DNA from: UBA940 sp045613745
GTDB lineage: Bacteria; Bacteroidota; Bacteroidia; Bacteroidales; Rikenellaceae
Length of the DNA: 35,480 nt
Assembly: GCA_045613745.1 (NCBI GenBank)
Contig: JAZLBP010000014.1
Span: 1-35,480, forward strand
Direction: 5' to 3'
Shown: piece after piece, positions 1 to 8,395 of the stretch
Position numbering within the stretch: position 1 is the first letter of the stretch
Layout: each line of letters opens with the position of its first letter
Notes under the pieces: model-generated
The model's database searches: none
Told to the model about the DNA's origin: nothing
What the model saw: the letters and a program-made list of their open reading frames with translations, nothing else
Made by a program: the position numbers and the translations under genes

Positions 1-11
1 CACACACACAA

Positions 12-43
12 TTTGGAAGTTGCTGCCAAAAAGTGTAATTTTG
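12..43 (+). promoter_or_regulatory. Bacteroidota-type promoter of the beta-helix protein gene
   Basis: TTTG at 12-15 and TAATTTTG at 36-43 are separated by exactly 20 bases. This matches the Bacteroidota sigma-ABfr consensus (TTTG, 19-21 bases, TAnnTTTG). Transcription would start near base 50, leaving a short leader of about 20 bases before the ATG at 69. Confidence 0.75.
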
Positions 44-68
44 AGGAACACAACAAACTCACATAACT

Positions 69-1292
69 ATGAAAAGATTTCTGATAGCGCTGGCTGCGGT
101 AATGTGGTCGGTGGCAGCAGCGGCACAAACACCACGAAGCATACAGGAGTACGGCGTGCTGCCGACAAACTCGCCCGAGGAGAATCGTACCAATCTCCAA
201 CGAGCCATTGACGAGGCCTCGCAGTCGGGTGCAGCGCTCTATGTCGAGCCTACAGCCGAGGGTTATCCGATGGCGGCGGGCATCATTCTCCGTCAGAATG
301 TGTCGCTGATTGGCGCGCACGGCCCCGTAGGTCGCGGTACGGCTAATGCCCAGCGCACAGCACCTGTGGGTTCGCTGTTTGTGATTACCGACAGTTCTGC
401 GCCATTCATTACGGTGGAGTCGGCAACGCAGATTCGCGGCATACAGTTCTATTATCCGCGTCAAAGCCACAAGGACGCCGCGCAGATTATTGCCTATCCG
501 CCCACAATCCAAGTGAGCCAAACCAAACGCGTGGAGGGTGTGACACTCTCGTCGCTAACCTTCTTTGGCGAGTACATTGCAATGGACTTCTGCGCCAATC
601 CGCGCCACCCGTGCGAGCAAATTCTCTTTGAGCACTGCTACGGCTACCCCCTGGGTGGCGAGTTCATCCGCATCGACTACTGCTACGACATTCCCCGCGT
701 GCTGCACTGCCACGTCAACCCCGCAAATATGCGTCAGTTTGGCCGTTCATTCTCGCGCAGTGTGATTGACTCGGTAGTGCGTAGGCCGACCTTCTCGTTT
801 GCCATCGACCACACCGACAATGCGCAGTTGATAGACATCTTCACCTTTGGCACTCACGGCGGAGTGCTGCTTGGCGAGCACAGCTATGGCCAGCTGACCA
901 ACTTCAACCTCGACTGCGTGAGCATAGGAATCCACAAGAAGGGCGCAAACTCCTTCAACCGCAACTGGCAGATTGCACAAGGTTCGATTATCGCCAACGT
1001 GAGGGGTTGCGCCGACAGCATCCACCCCATAATCATCGAGGGACAGGGACACACCGCAATTAGCAATGTAGAGGCTTTTTCGGGCCCAAATGCGGCGCTT
1101 ACAGCCGACGGCTACTCCGATGACGTTCTGCTTATCCGAGGCGACAAAAGGCTCACCATTTCGCTTTATGGCTGCCGAATGAGAGGTTACCGCGCCGATG
1201 CGCCCATCACCATCCAAAACCCGCAAGCGCAAATCCAAGCCGTAGCCTGCATCGACAAGGATGAAAATTTCTATTCGACCGAGATCCAATAA
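69..1292 (+). CDS. Secreted right-handed beta-helix protein (pectate lyase superfamily-like)
   Basis: The protein has 407 residues. Residues 1-20 are a Sec signal peptide (MKRF start, hydrophobic core, cleavage near AAA-Q) with no lipobox cysteine, so a periplasmic or secreted product is expected. From about residue 24 the pattern S-I-x-E-Y-G-V followed by N-L-Q-R-A-I-D-E-A and then V-S-L-I-G resembles the start of the Pectate_lyase_3 parallel beta-helix family (PF12708), also seen in tailspike and polysaccharide-active proteins. The rest is short strand-rich segments consistent with helix coils. No lyase or hydrolase active-site residues could be assigned, so the substrate is unknown and binding without catalysis is possible. 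The gene is monocistronic, with its own promoter and a terminator shared with the converging M60 gene. The start is chosen for the signal peptide and a leader of about 20 bases. Confidence 0.7.
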   Translation: MKRFLIALAAVMWSVAAAAQTPRSIQEYGVLPTNSPEENRTNLQRAIDEASQSGAALYVEPTAEGYPMAAGIILRQNVSLIGAHGPVGRGTANAQRTAPVGSLFVITDSSAPFITVESATQIRGIQFYYPRQSHKDAAQIIAYPPTIQVSQTKRVEGVTLSSLTFFGEYIAMDFCANPRHPCEQILFEHCYGYPLGGEFIRIDYCYDIPRVLHCHVNPANMRQFGRSFSRSVIDSVVRRPTFSFAIDHTDNAQLIDIFTFGTHGGVLLGEHSYGQLTNFNLDCVSIGIHKKGANSFNRNWQIAQGSIIANVRGCADSIHPIIIEGQGHTAISNVEAFSGPNAALTADGYSDDVLLIRGDKRLTISLYGCRMRGYRADAPITIQNPQAQIQAVACIDKDENFYSTEIQ

Positions 1293-1310
1293 CCCACATA
1301 CCGACAAAAA

Positions 1311-1350
1311 ACTCTGGGGTATTTCCACGTGTGTGGAAATACCCCAGAGT
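1311..1350. terminator. Bidirectional rho-independent terminator between converging genes
   Basis: A perfect 18-bp inverted repeat (1311-1328 with 1333-1350) encloses a 4-base loop. On the minus strand it is followed by a T5 run (AAAAA at 1306-1310 on plus), giving a canonical terminator for the M60 gene. On the plus strand the tail is only CGTTT, so termination of the beta-helix gene is less certain. Confidence 0.85.
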
Positions 1351-1369
1351 CGTTTAGCGGACAATAGCC

Positions 1370-4300
1370 CTATTTGGTATTGCTTTGACTTGCGTAGCGG
1401 TTGCCCCATACATCCACTGCGTAGAGTTGCAAGCCCATAGTATATTCGTACTCGGCGGGAGTCGATTTCATACTACGGTTGTTTTGCTCCGGATTGCTAT
1501 ATGTGTAGTTCGAGTAGTCGCCGTTAGCCTCGTCCTTGGGGACATAGCGGCTCTCCTTGAACACATAGCTGGGTTGGTGGTTGGTGGGGTCTTTCAAAAC
1601 CGCAATCACACGTCCGGGGTTGCCGTCGTCGTCCTTCTTGTCGGGGTCAACCAGAATCCAAGCAGCCACATTCTCCCAACCCTCGCAAACGAAGTAAACC
1701 GAGTTGTAGGCTTGTTTTGCGGTGTGAGTACCCACTACAACGGGTTTGGGATCGAGATACAGGTTAATGTTCTCGTCGTGGATGTAGAAGGGATCCATAG
1801 GCAGCTCTTTGTATTGCGAGCAGTACTCCTCCATCTCGGCAATCTCCTCGGGAGTGTTGGTGAAGTAGTTTTGGCCATAGTGGTTGGTTCTCACCTTGTT
1901 ATTCACGCCAGGGATTCTCCATCGTTTTGCCCAGCCACTGAAGTCGTAGCCCGAAGCATCCGAAATACCCTTCACAAACTCATAGAGCGAAGCCGAGTGA
2001 TATTTATCCGTGCTCGACGAGTAAGGCAGGTTCTTTGTACGGCACGACTCATAGAAGTCGGGGTAGAAATCGGTGTTGCCCAACACAACGTGGTTGAACA
2101 AGAAGAGTTGGTAGAGAGGCATACAACGGTTTGCAAGGTTGCCGCTGTTGCTTGTTTGACCATAGGTAGGACTGTTCACCGACTCAACATAGGTCAGAGG
2201 ACGCTCGGTCCAATTACCCTCGCTGTCGAAGTCCCATACCCAACGGGTTGCATAGTCCTGCATACCGCCGTTGAAGCCATTAGCCCAGCGAATCCAAGTG
2301 TAGCCAGCACCCCAACCCCATTGGTAGTTTTGGAAGATAGCACATTGCAGGTTGTTATTAACCTCGATTTGACCACGCCAAGTGTACATTGTGGTTTGAG
2401 TCGAGTGACCAAGCTCGTGGGCAATGGTTTTACCCTTGTTGGTGATGCTCTCGTTCATAGTTTTGTACTCTTTGGGCCAAATCTCATCGGGGTCAACCCA
2501 CATACTCGAGTACTTGTTGCTCAAACCGATGTGGTAGTAGGCCGAGTAGCCGAGTGCGCCAGTCTCAACCTCGTCGTAAACCATACGGTTGCGGTGGTGA
2601 GGGGGCAGACCTTGTGCGGGACGATACTTAACAAGACCCATAACGTGGTCTTGGGTCGAAGCGATGGTGTCGTAGAGATCCATCAGTTCGAGCGCGCGTG
2701 CAGCATTGGCTTTGATATCCTTTTTGAAGGTCATTTGGTAGTAGTTCAACTTGCGGAAGTTGAGCACTGCCGATTTCGAAACCATATCGAAACGAGGCTC
2801 ATCGTTTTTGGACGAGTTCATAAAGATACGATAGATATCCTCCTCGTTGTGAACGCCCTTCTTGATATAACCATTGACGGTTGCGTTCACAAAGTGAGCC
2901 TTCATCGGGGGAATTTCGGCATAGTCGTCGGTGAAGACAAGCAGATACATCAGACCGCTGTGTTTTGGAACAACCACGTTACGACCCTTTTGGATGCGAT
3001 AGTCGTAGGTGTGGGTATTGGGGTTGGTGCTACCAGCCTCCTCGTTGTTCTCCCAATCCACCACGCGGATATAGATAGCTTGACCGTAGTCCTCATCAAG
3101 GTACACATACATAGGTTTGTTAACCTCGGGAACGCACAAACCGGTCACGTTGTCGAGCAGACCGAAGGGTTTGTCGCGCAACAGAGATGCGTCACGCTCG
3201 GGCAGAGGATAAGCTTTGAACTCGCACACGCGGAACTCGCGGTCGTAGGTACCCAAGAATTGTTGCTCGGCCAGACTACGATAGAACGGGTCTTGGATTT
3301 GACGGATTTGCTCGAAGGTCACATCACTGCGAACCTCGCTGAGCGACCAGTCGGTAAAGTAATCCAGAGCGTTTTTGAAGCCTTCGGGGCTGAATTGGCA
3401 CAGTGAAATCTCACCTGCTGCAGCTACATAAGGATACTCAACGCCATTCTCGACATAGGGAATCGCAGTCTTAACCACGATACGCACCTTGGTGATGGTG
3501 TTGGGTAATGCGGGCTCGAACGAAACATCAGAGGTTGTCTGACCTCCACGGAAGTCTTGTGTAGCAACAAGCGACTCGGTACCATCGGCATAGGTAACAT
3601 AGATGTCGGTCTCTTTCCAGCGACCCCAAGTGGTAGTACCGGTAGTGGGGATATAACGCAGGTAGTCGATGCGATCGAGGTTCGATGCGTCGATAGTCAG
3701 CGTAATCTCTTGCGGAGCGTCGTTCTTGGGAGCCGAATACCAAGCCGAAGCCCCATTGCCGTCGCACAATCTGTCGGCGTTGTAAGTAGCCGAGCGTTGC
3801 GAGGTAGCCTCAACTGCGGTAACGTTTGCAGCAACGTCGTTGTCAATCCAGTTGTCGCCCTCGGGCATCTCGGTCAGGTTGGATGCCACTTGGGTCAGTG
3901 CCACGGTTTTGGTTGTTTTGGTAGCCGAGATGGTAATCACAGCCTCACGTTGCTCCTCTTTGCTGGTATTCTCGGTATAGTCGAATACAATCCACTCGTC
4001 GCTCGAAGCCTCGGTGTTGATGCTCACCCAGTCGCCTTCGGTAACGGTAGCGGTGTACTCGGCAATAGCGTCAACGCGGATACTGTCGCGACCTGCGATA
4101 AACACAAGGGTCATCGCCTCTTTGTCAACATACAACTCGACATTACCCCATTGGCGCACCTCAACTGCTGTTGTGGTGTTCAGGCTCTTGAAGCTGATTT
4201 CGACTGTGCGGACATTATCATTGTAGTTGGCAGGCACATAGAACGACTCGATGCGTTTGCCCTCGGCTTCGGTAGTGCCGTCGTGTTGCAACCAGAAACA

Positions 4301-4783
4301 CTCCTCGGGGATTACAACCTCGTACTCGCCATCAGCCTCAACGGCAATGGTAAAGGTAGCCGACTCTTTGGTCAGAGTACAAACAGGGCTATCTACAACA
4401 ATCGAAGTTGCGGGTTTGCTGTCATCGGCCAACTGAACAATCACCAGCTCATCAGCTGCGGCACCATTGGTTACAACAACACCCAGCTCGCGGTTGTCGG
4501 CGGTGTTATTCTCCGCAGCCTCGACAATCAGCACGCGATTGCTGAAATCATCAATATTGTCATACACCAGACACCACTCTTGGGTATCGTCATAGGTATA
4601 GTCCCACATTTTGTTGTGCGACTCCACAAAGAGAGTCTCCACACCACCTTCACAACCGAGGTAGAGTGTATCTCTTTCGATTCGCACATAAGGAGTGTCA
4701 CCCGGTATAACCTCGGGAGGGTTGTTTTGACATCCCACCAATGCTGCGACCACAGCAAACAGCAATAAAATACTCTTTTTCAT
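1370..4783 (-). CDS. BACON/discoidin-domain M60-family metallopeptidase lipoprotein, copy C
   Basis: The protein has 1,137 residues. Residues 1-18 are a lipoprotein signal with lipobox LVGC (Cys18). Three BACON-like Ig domains follow (about 30-122, 125-212, 213-300), then a discoidin/CBM32-like domain (about 301-465). After these come the M60 accessory region and the catalytic domain, with H789-E-L-G-H793 and Glu807 thirteen residues after the second His, matching the M60 pattern HExxHx(8,28)E. A C-terminal beta-sandwich begins near a G-T-H-T motif and is shared with the two paralogs. Characterised gut homologues such as B. thetaiotaomicron BT4244 cleave O-glycosylated mucin-type proteins, so a surface mucin glycoprotease is the likely role; activity here is inferred. 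It lies 155 bp downstream of copy B with a possible promoter of its own. Confidence 0.85.
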   Translation of the reverse strand: MKKSILLLFAVVAALVGCQNNPPEVIPGDTPYVRIERDTLYLGCEGGVETLFVESHNKMWDYTYDDTQEWCLVYDNIDDFSNRVLIVEAAENNTADNRELGVVVTNGAAADELVIVQLADDSKPATSIVVDSPVCTLTKESATFTIAVEADGEYEVVIPEECFWLQHDGTTEAEGKRIESFYVPANYNDNVRTVEISFKSLNTTTAVEVRQWGNVELYVDKEAMTLVFIAGRDSIRVDAIAEYTATVTEGDWVSINTEASSDEWIVFDYTENTSKEEQREAVITISATKTTKTVALTQVASNLTEMPEGDNWIDNDVAANVTAVEATSQRSATYNADRLCDGNGASAWYSAPKNDAPQEITLTIDASNLDRIDYLRYIPTTGTTTWGRWKETDIYVTYADGTESLVATQDFRGGQTTSDVSFEPALPNTITKVRIVVKTAIPYVENGVEYPYVAAAGEISLCQFSPEGFKNALDYFTDWSLSEVRSDVTFEQIRQIQDPFYRSLAEQQFLGTYDREFRVCEFKAYPLPERDASLLRDKPFGLLDNVTGLCVPEVNKPMYVYLDEDYGQAIYIRVVDWENNEEAGSTNPNTHTYDYRIQKGRNVVVPKHSGLMYLLVFTDDYAEIPPMKAHFVNATVNGYIKKGVHNEEDIYRIFMNSSKNDEPRFDMVSKSAVLNFRKLNYYQMTFKKDIKANAARALELMDLYDTIASTQDHVMGLVKYRPAQGLPPHHRNRMVYDEVETGALGYSAYYHIGLSNKYSSMWVDPDEIWPKEYKTMNESITNKGKTIAHELGHSTQTTMYTWRGQIEVNNNLQCAIFQNYQWGWGAGYTWIRWANGFNGGMQDYATRWVWDFDSEGNWTERPLTYVESVNSPTYGQTSNSGNLANRCMPLYQLFLFNHVVLGNTDFYPDFYESCRTKNLPYSSSTDKYHSASLYEFVKGISDASGYDFSGWAKRWRIPGVNNKVRTNHYGQNYFTNTPEEIAEMEEYCSQYKELPMDPFYIHDENINLYLDPKPVVVGTHTAKQAYNSVYFVCEGWENVAAWILVDPDKKDDDGNPGRVIAVLKDPTNHQPSYVFKESRYVPKDEANGDYSNYTYSNPEQNNRSMKSTPAEYEYTMGLQLYAVDVWGNRYASQSNTK

Positions 4784-4837
4784 TTGATTTGGTTATTTAA
4801 TTTGTTTATTATTCGGACACAATAACTTTATCATAGG

Positions 4838-4845
4838 CAAAGATA
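4838..4845 (-). promoter_or_regulatory. Possible -7 box upstream of M60 copy C
   Basis: The minus strand reads TATCTTTG, a perfect TAnnTTTG match, about 55 bases before the start codon at 4783. No TTG or TTTG lies at the expected 19-21 base spacing, so this is a partial promoter match. The 155-bp gap (4784-4938) is AT-rich and has no convincing GC-rich terminator, so read-through from copy B is also possible. Confidence 0.45.
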
Positions 4846-4938
4846 ATAAATATTATGCAAGATAAACACACTTTTTAGCAAAATCTCCACACACAAAAAA
4901 ACAGCCCTTTTTGTAAATCAGAACGTGTATTAAACGTA

Positions 4939-7900
4939 CTACTTGGCATTGCTCTTACTTGCATAGCGGTTGCCAAAAGCATCCACCGCATAGAGTTGGA
5001 GCGATTTTGTGTACTCGTAGTCGCCTGCCACAGGTTGGAGACTACGCTCGGTACCTTTGACATCCGACGAATAGGGGCTACCCTCGTTGTAGAAGTAGTC
5101 CGAATAGTCGCCCTCGGCTTTGGGGATATAGCGCGACTCCTTGAACACATACTCAAAAGAGTCTGCACCCGAGGGGTTCGAGCATTGGAGAATTGCCACT
5201 TGACGACCTTGCTCGCCGTTCTTCTCCTTCTTGTTGGGGTCAACAAGCACCCAAGCCACCACGTTCTCCCAGCCCGAAGTTACAAACTTACCGTTGGTAG
5301 CGTCGTAGGTGTGGGTACCTGCCACAACGGTTTTCGGGTTGCGATATAAATCCAGATTCAGGTCGTGGATATACAACGGGTTGAGTTTCGGAGTCGGGAA
5401 TTGCGAGCAGTATTTTTTAATCTCGGCAACATCCTGCTCACTGGTGATGTAGAACACCTGACCATAGTGGTTTACCTTTGTACCAGGATTGACACCCATC
5501 GGGCGGTTAATACCGGGCAGTCCCCACATCTCGGCCCAAGCGCTCAGGTCCTCGCCTGCCGCCTCCGAAATGGTGCGGACATACTCCAACAGCACCGCGT
5601 TGTAGTAGTCGTTCGAGGTCTTATAGTCGCGCTCAATAATAGGCTTAACACGGCACAACTCATAGAAATCGGAATAGAAGTCTTTTCGACCCAGCACCAA
5701 GTGGTAGTACAGGTACAACTGATAGAAGGGCATAATGCGTGTTTGGTAATCGACACAACCCTTCTCATAGCCCGTCGAGGGGCTGTTGGTCGATTCCACA
5801 TAGTTCCAAGGACGCTCATACCAGTTGCCATTCTCGTCGAAATCCCACACCCAGCGGGCTGCCATATCGCGCATCGAGCGATTGAAATGGTCGCCATAAC
5901 GCAGGTTGGTATGACCCAGACCCTCGCCATAAAGGGTATTTTGGATGATGTCACCCATAAAGTTGTTGGTCACCTCAGTGAGGCCAATCCACTTGAACAG
6001 TTGGGTTTGGGTTGCGTGGCCGAACTCGTGGAACAGAGTCCAACCCGAGTTCACAACGTTCTCGGTGAGTACGGGTGCTTTACGAGGCCAAATCTCATCG
6101 GGATTTACCCAGAAACCGACACCTTTACGAGCACAGATGTGACCATAAGACGAATAACCAGCATTGTTGGTTTCGCCCTCGTGAATCATCACGCGGTGGG
6201 CGTGGCGGTGTCCGTATTTTGTAAAGCCTTCGAAATCCTCCACGATATGAACCATCGTATCGTAAATCTCCATCAGCTCAAATACTCGACGGCCATTATC
6301 CTTGGGTTTACCATTGAAGGTGTGTTGGCGGAACAGAGATTTGGTGTAGTTGATGATAGCACGATCCGACACCACATCAAAGCGCGGCTCCGCTTGGAAG
6401 CTTGCCAAACCAAAAATACGCGCAACATCCTCCGCAGTGTGAACACCCCTCTTGATATAGCCATTGACAGCCGAATTCACGAAGTGGGCCTTCATTGTGG
6501 GGATATTTTTGTAGTTGTCGGTAATGGCGATAATGTACATCAGACCGCGATACTTCGGCACAATCACGTTACGACCCTTTTGAAGTTTATAGTCGTAGGT
6601 GTGGTTGGTGGCTGAATTTCCTACTGCGTCCTCGTGATCGGTGTAGTCCACCACACGCACATAGATTTCCAGACCATAGTCCTCGTCAATGTAGATATAT
6701 TGCGGCTCACCTGCCTTGCTAACGAACATACCTGTCACGTTATCCAGCGGAGTGAAAGCGGTGTCGCGGAACTTTTTGGAGTCTTGATCGGGGTGAGGAT
6801 ATGCATTGAACTCACATACGCGGAACTCATCATCGTAGGTGCCCAAGTAAATACGCTCGGCAATACTGCGATAGAATGGGTCGCGGATTTCGGCAAGTTG
6901 TTCGAAGGTTACATCCTCGCGAATCTCGCTAAGCGACCAATCGGTAAAGTAGTCGAGTGCATTTTTGAAGCCCTCGGGATTGTACATATAGAGTCCAACC
7001 TCAGCAGCCGAAGCCACATAGGGATACTCTGTGCCATTCTCCACATAGGGTGTAGCGTTTTTGATAACGATACGCACCTTGGTGATGGTGTTGGGCAGAG
7101 CAGGCTCAAAGAGCACCTCGATGGTATTAACACTACCCACAAAGTCGTGTGAAGTTACAAGACTCTCTACTCCATTGGCGTCAGTAACATAGATATCTGT
7201 CTCTTTCCAGCGACCCCAATCCACTGTGTTTGTGACAGAAACGGGAACATAGCGCAGATAGTTGATGCACTCCACATTCGAGGCATCAACATTCAGCACA
7301 AGTTCTTGGGGTGCAGTGTTCTTGGGAGCCGAAATCCAACTTGATGCGATGTTGCCATCACCCGCGCGCTCGGCTTTATTGCTATTGGAGCGTTGCGAGG
7401 TAGCCTCAACCGAGGTGATGGTAACGGCAATATCATCCACCCAATTATCACCCTCGGGCATTTCGGTAAGTTTGGAAGCCACTTGGGTCAGTTCCACGTT
7501 CTTGGTGGTGCGAGCCGTTGCAATGGTAATCACTGCGGCACGCGCCTCCTCCTCGGAGCTGTTTTCGGTATAGTCGAACACCACCCACTCATCGCTCGAA
7601 AGCTCGGTATTGATACTTACCCAATCGCCCTCGGCAATCTTAACGGTGTACTCCGAGATGGTCTCGACGTGGATGCTGTCGCGGCCAGCAAGGAACATCA
7701 GGGTTTTCGCCTCGGCATCAACCATAAGGTCAACATTACCCCATTGGCGCACCTCGACTTGGGTGGTGGTATTCAAACTTTTGAATTCGATGGTTGCAGT
7801 ACGGACATCGTCGCCATAGTTGGCGGTCACGTAGAACGACTCTACACGTTTGCCGCCCTCGGTAGCAGTGCCATCGTGCATTAGCCACGAGCACTCCGCG

Positions 7901-8379
7901 GGAATCACAACCTCGTAGTCACCATTGCTCTCGACCTCAACGTCCAACATAGCCGACTCCTTGGTAATCGAGTAAACCGACTGCGCAACGTTGATTGTGG
8001 TTGCGGGTTTGCTGTCGTCGGCAAGTTGAACTACAACCAGTTCATCAGCAGCCTCGCCATTGGTCACAACCACTGTCAGCTCGCGGTTGGCATTGGTATC
8101 GTTCTCGGTAGCCTCGACAACCAACACGCGGTTGCCGAAGCTATCGATATTGTCATAAACCAGACACCACTCTTGGCTATTGTCGTAGGTGTAGTCCCAC
8201 GACAAACTGTGGGACTCAACAAAGAGATTCTCAACACCGCCCTCGCAACCGAGATAGAGAGTATCTCTTTCGATTTGCACATAGGGTATTGTATTGTTAC
8301 CATTCTCGCCAGGAGTGTCGTTCTGACATCCCACAAACGCGGCGAGAATGGTCAATAAAAGCCAAAAATTCTTTTTCAT
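4939..8379 (-). CDS. BACON/discoidin-domain M60-family metallopeptidase lipoprotein, copy B
   Basis: The protein has 1,146 residues and a lipobox FVGC (Cys18). The order of parts matches its neighbours: three BACON-like domains, a discoidin-like domain (around 305-470, with the W-G-R-W-K-E-T-D motif), the M60 accessory region, and a catalytic domain with H784-E-F-G-H788 and Glu802. A C-terminal beta-sandwich follows, with G-W-E-N-V-V-A-W-V-L-V-D. The first BACON domain is close to those of copies A and C, while the catalytic domain is much more divergent. This suggests a different peptide or glycan preference on a shared stalk. Only 16 bases separate the start from the stop of copy A, so the two are almost certainly co-transcribed from the promoter at 11940-11969. 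The likely role is a surface glycoprotein (mucin) peptidase, inferred from the family. Confidence 0.85.
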   Translation of the reverse strand: MKKNFWLLLTILAAFVGCQNDTPGENGNNTIPYVQIERDTLYLGCEGGVENLFVESHSLSWDYTYDNSQEWCLVYDNIDSFGNRVLVVEATENDTNANRELTVVVTNGEAADELVVVQLADDSKPATTINVAQSVYSITKESAMLDVEVESNGDYEVVIPAECSWLMHDGTATEGGKRVESFYVTANYGDDVRTATIEFKSLNTTTQVEVRQWGNVDLMVDAEAKTLMFLAGRDSIHVETISEYTVKIAEGDWVSINTELSSDEWVVFDYTENSSEEEARAAVITIATARTTKNVELTQVASKLTEMPEGDNWVDDIAVTITSVEATSQRSNSNKAERAGDGNIASSWISAPKNTAPQELVLNVDASNVECINYLRYVPVSVTNTVDWGRWKETDIYVTDANGVESLVTSHDFVGSVNTIEVLFEPALPNTITKVRIVIKNATPYVENGTEYPYVASAAEVGLYMYNPEGFKNALDYFTDWSLSEIREDVTFEQLAEIRDPFYRSIAERIYLGTYDDEFRVCEFNAYPHPDQDSKKFRDTAFTPLDNVTGMFVSKAGEPQYIYIDEDYGLEIYVRVVDYTDHEDAVGNSATNHTYDYKLQKGRNVIVPKYRGLMYIIAITDNYKNIPTMKAHFVNSAVNGYIKRGVHTAEDVARIFGLASFQAEPRFDVVSDRAIINYTKSLFRQHTFNGKPKDNGRRVFELMEIYDTMVHIVEDFEGFTKYGHRHAHRVMIHEGETNNAGYSSYGHICARKGVGFWVNPDEIWPRKAPVLTENVVNSGWTLFHEFGHATQTQLFKWIGLTEVTNNFMGDIIQNTLYGEGLGHTNLRYGDHFNRSMRDMAARWVWDFDENGNWYERPWNYVESTNSPSTGYEKGCVDYQTRIMPFYQLYLYYHLVLGRKDFYSDFYELCRVKPIIERDYKTSNDYYNAVLLEYVRTISEAAGEDLSAWAEMWGLPGINRPMGVNPGTKVNHYGQVFYITSEQDVAEIKKYCSQFPTPKLNPLYIHDLNLDLYRNPKTVVAGTHTYDATNGKFVTSGWENVVAWVLVDPNKKEKNGEQGRQVAILQCSNPSGADSFEYVFKESRYIPKAEGDYSDYFYNEGSPYSSDVKGTERSLQPVAGDYEYTKSLQLYAVDAFGNRYASKSNAK

Positions 8380-8395
8380 TATCTTCTATTGAGCT

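Noticed and set aside
1..10. CA dinucleotide run at the window edge
   Set aside because: Only five units are visible and it is cut by the window edge, so its length and meaning cannot be judged.
1385..3406. Long plus-strand open frame (673 codons) opposite M60 copy C, with similar long frames at 8411-10864, 20449-22209 and 5365-6615
   Set aside because: They are antisense shadows of well-supported genes. Products are Val/His/Arg-rich without recognisable domains, and no promoter or start context was seen.
4861..4930. Terminator after M60 copy B
   Set aside because: Only short A/T arms around a GGGCTG loop are visible, with no GC-rich stem, so it is too weak to annotate.
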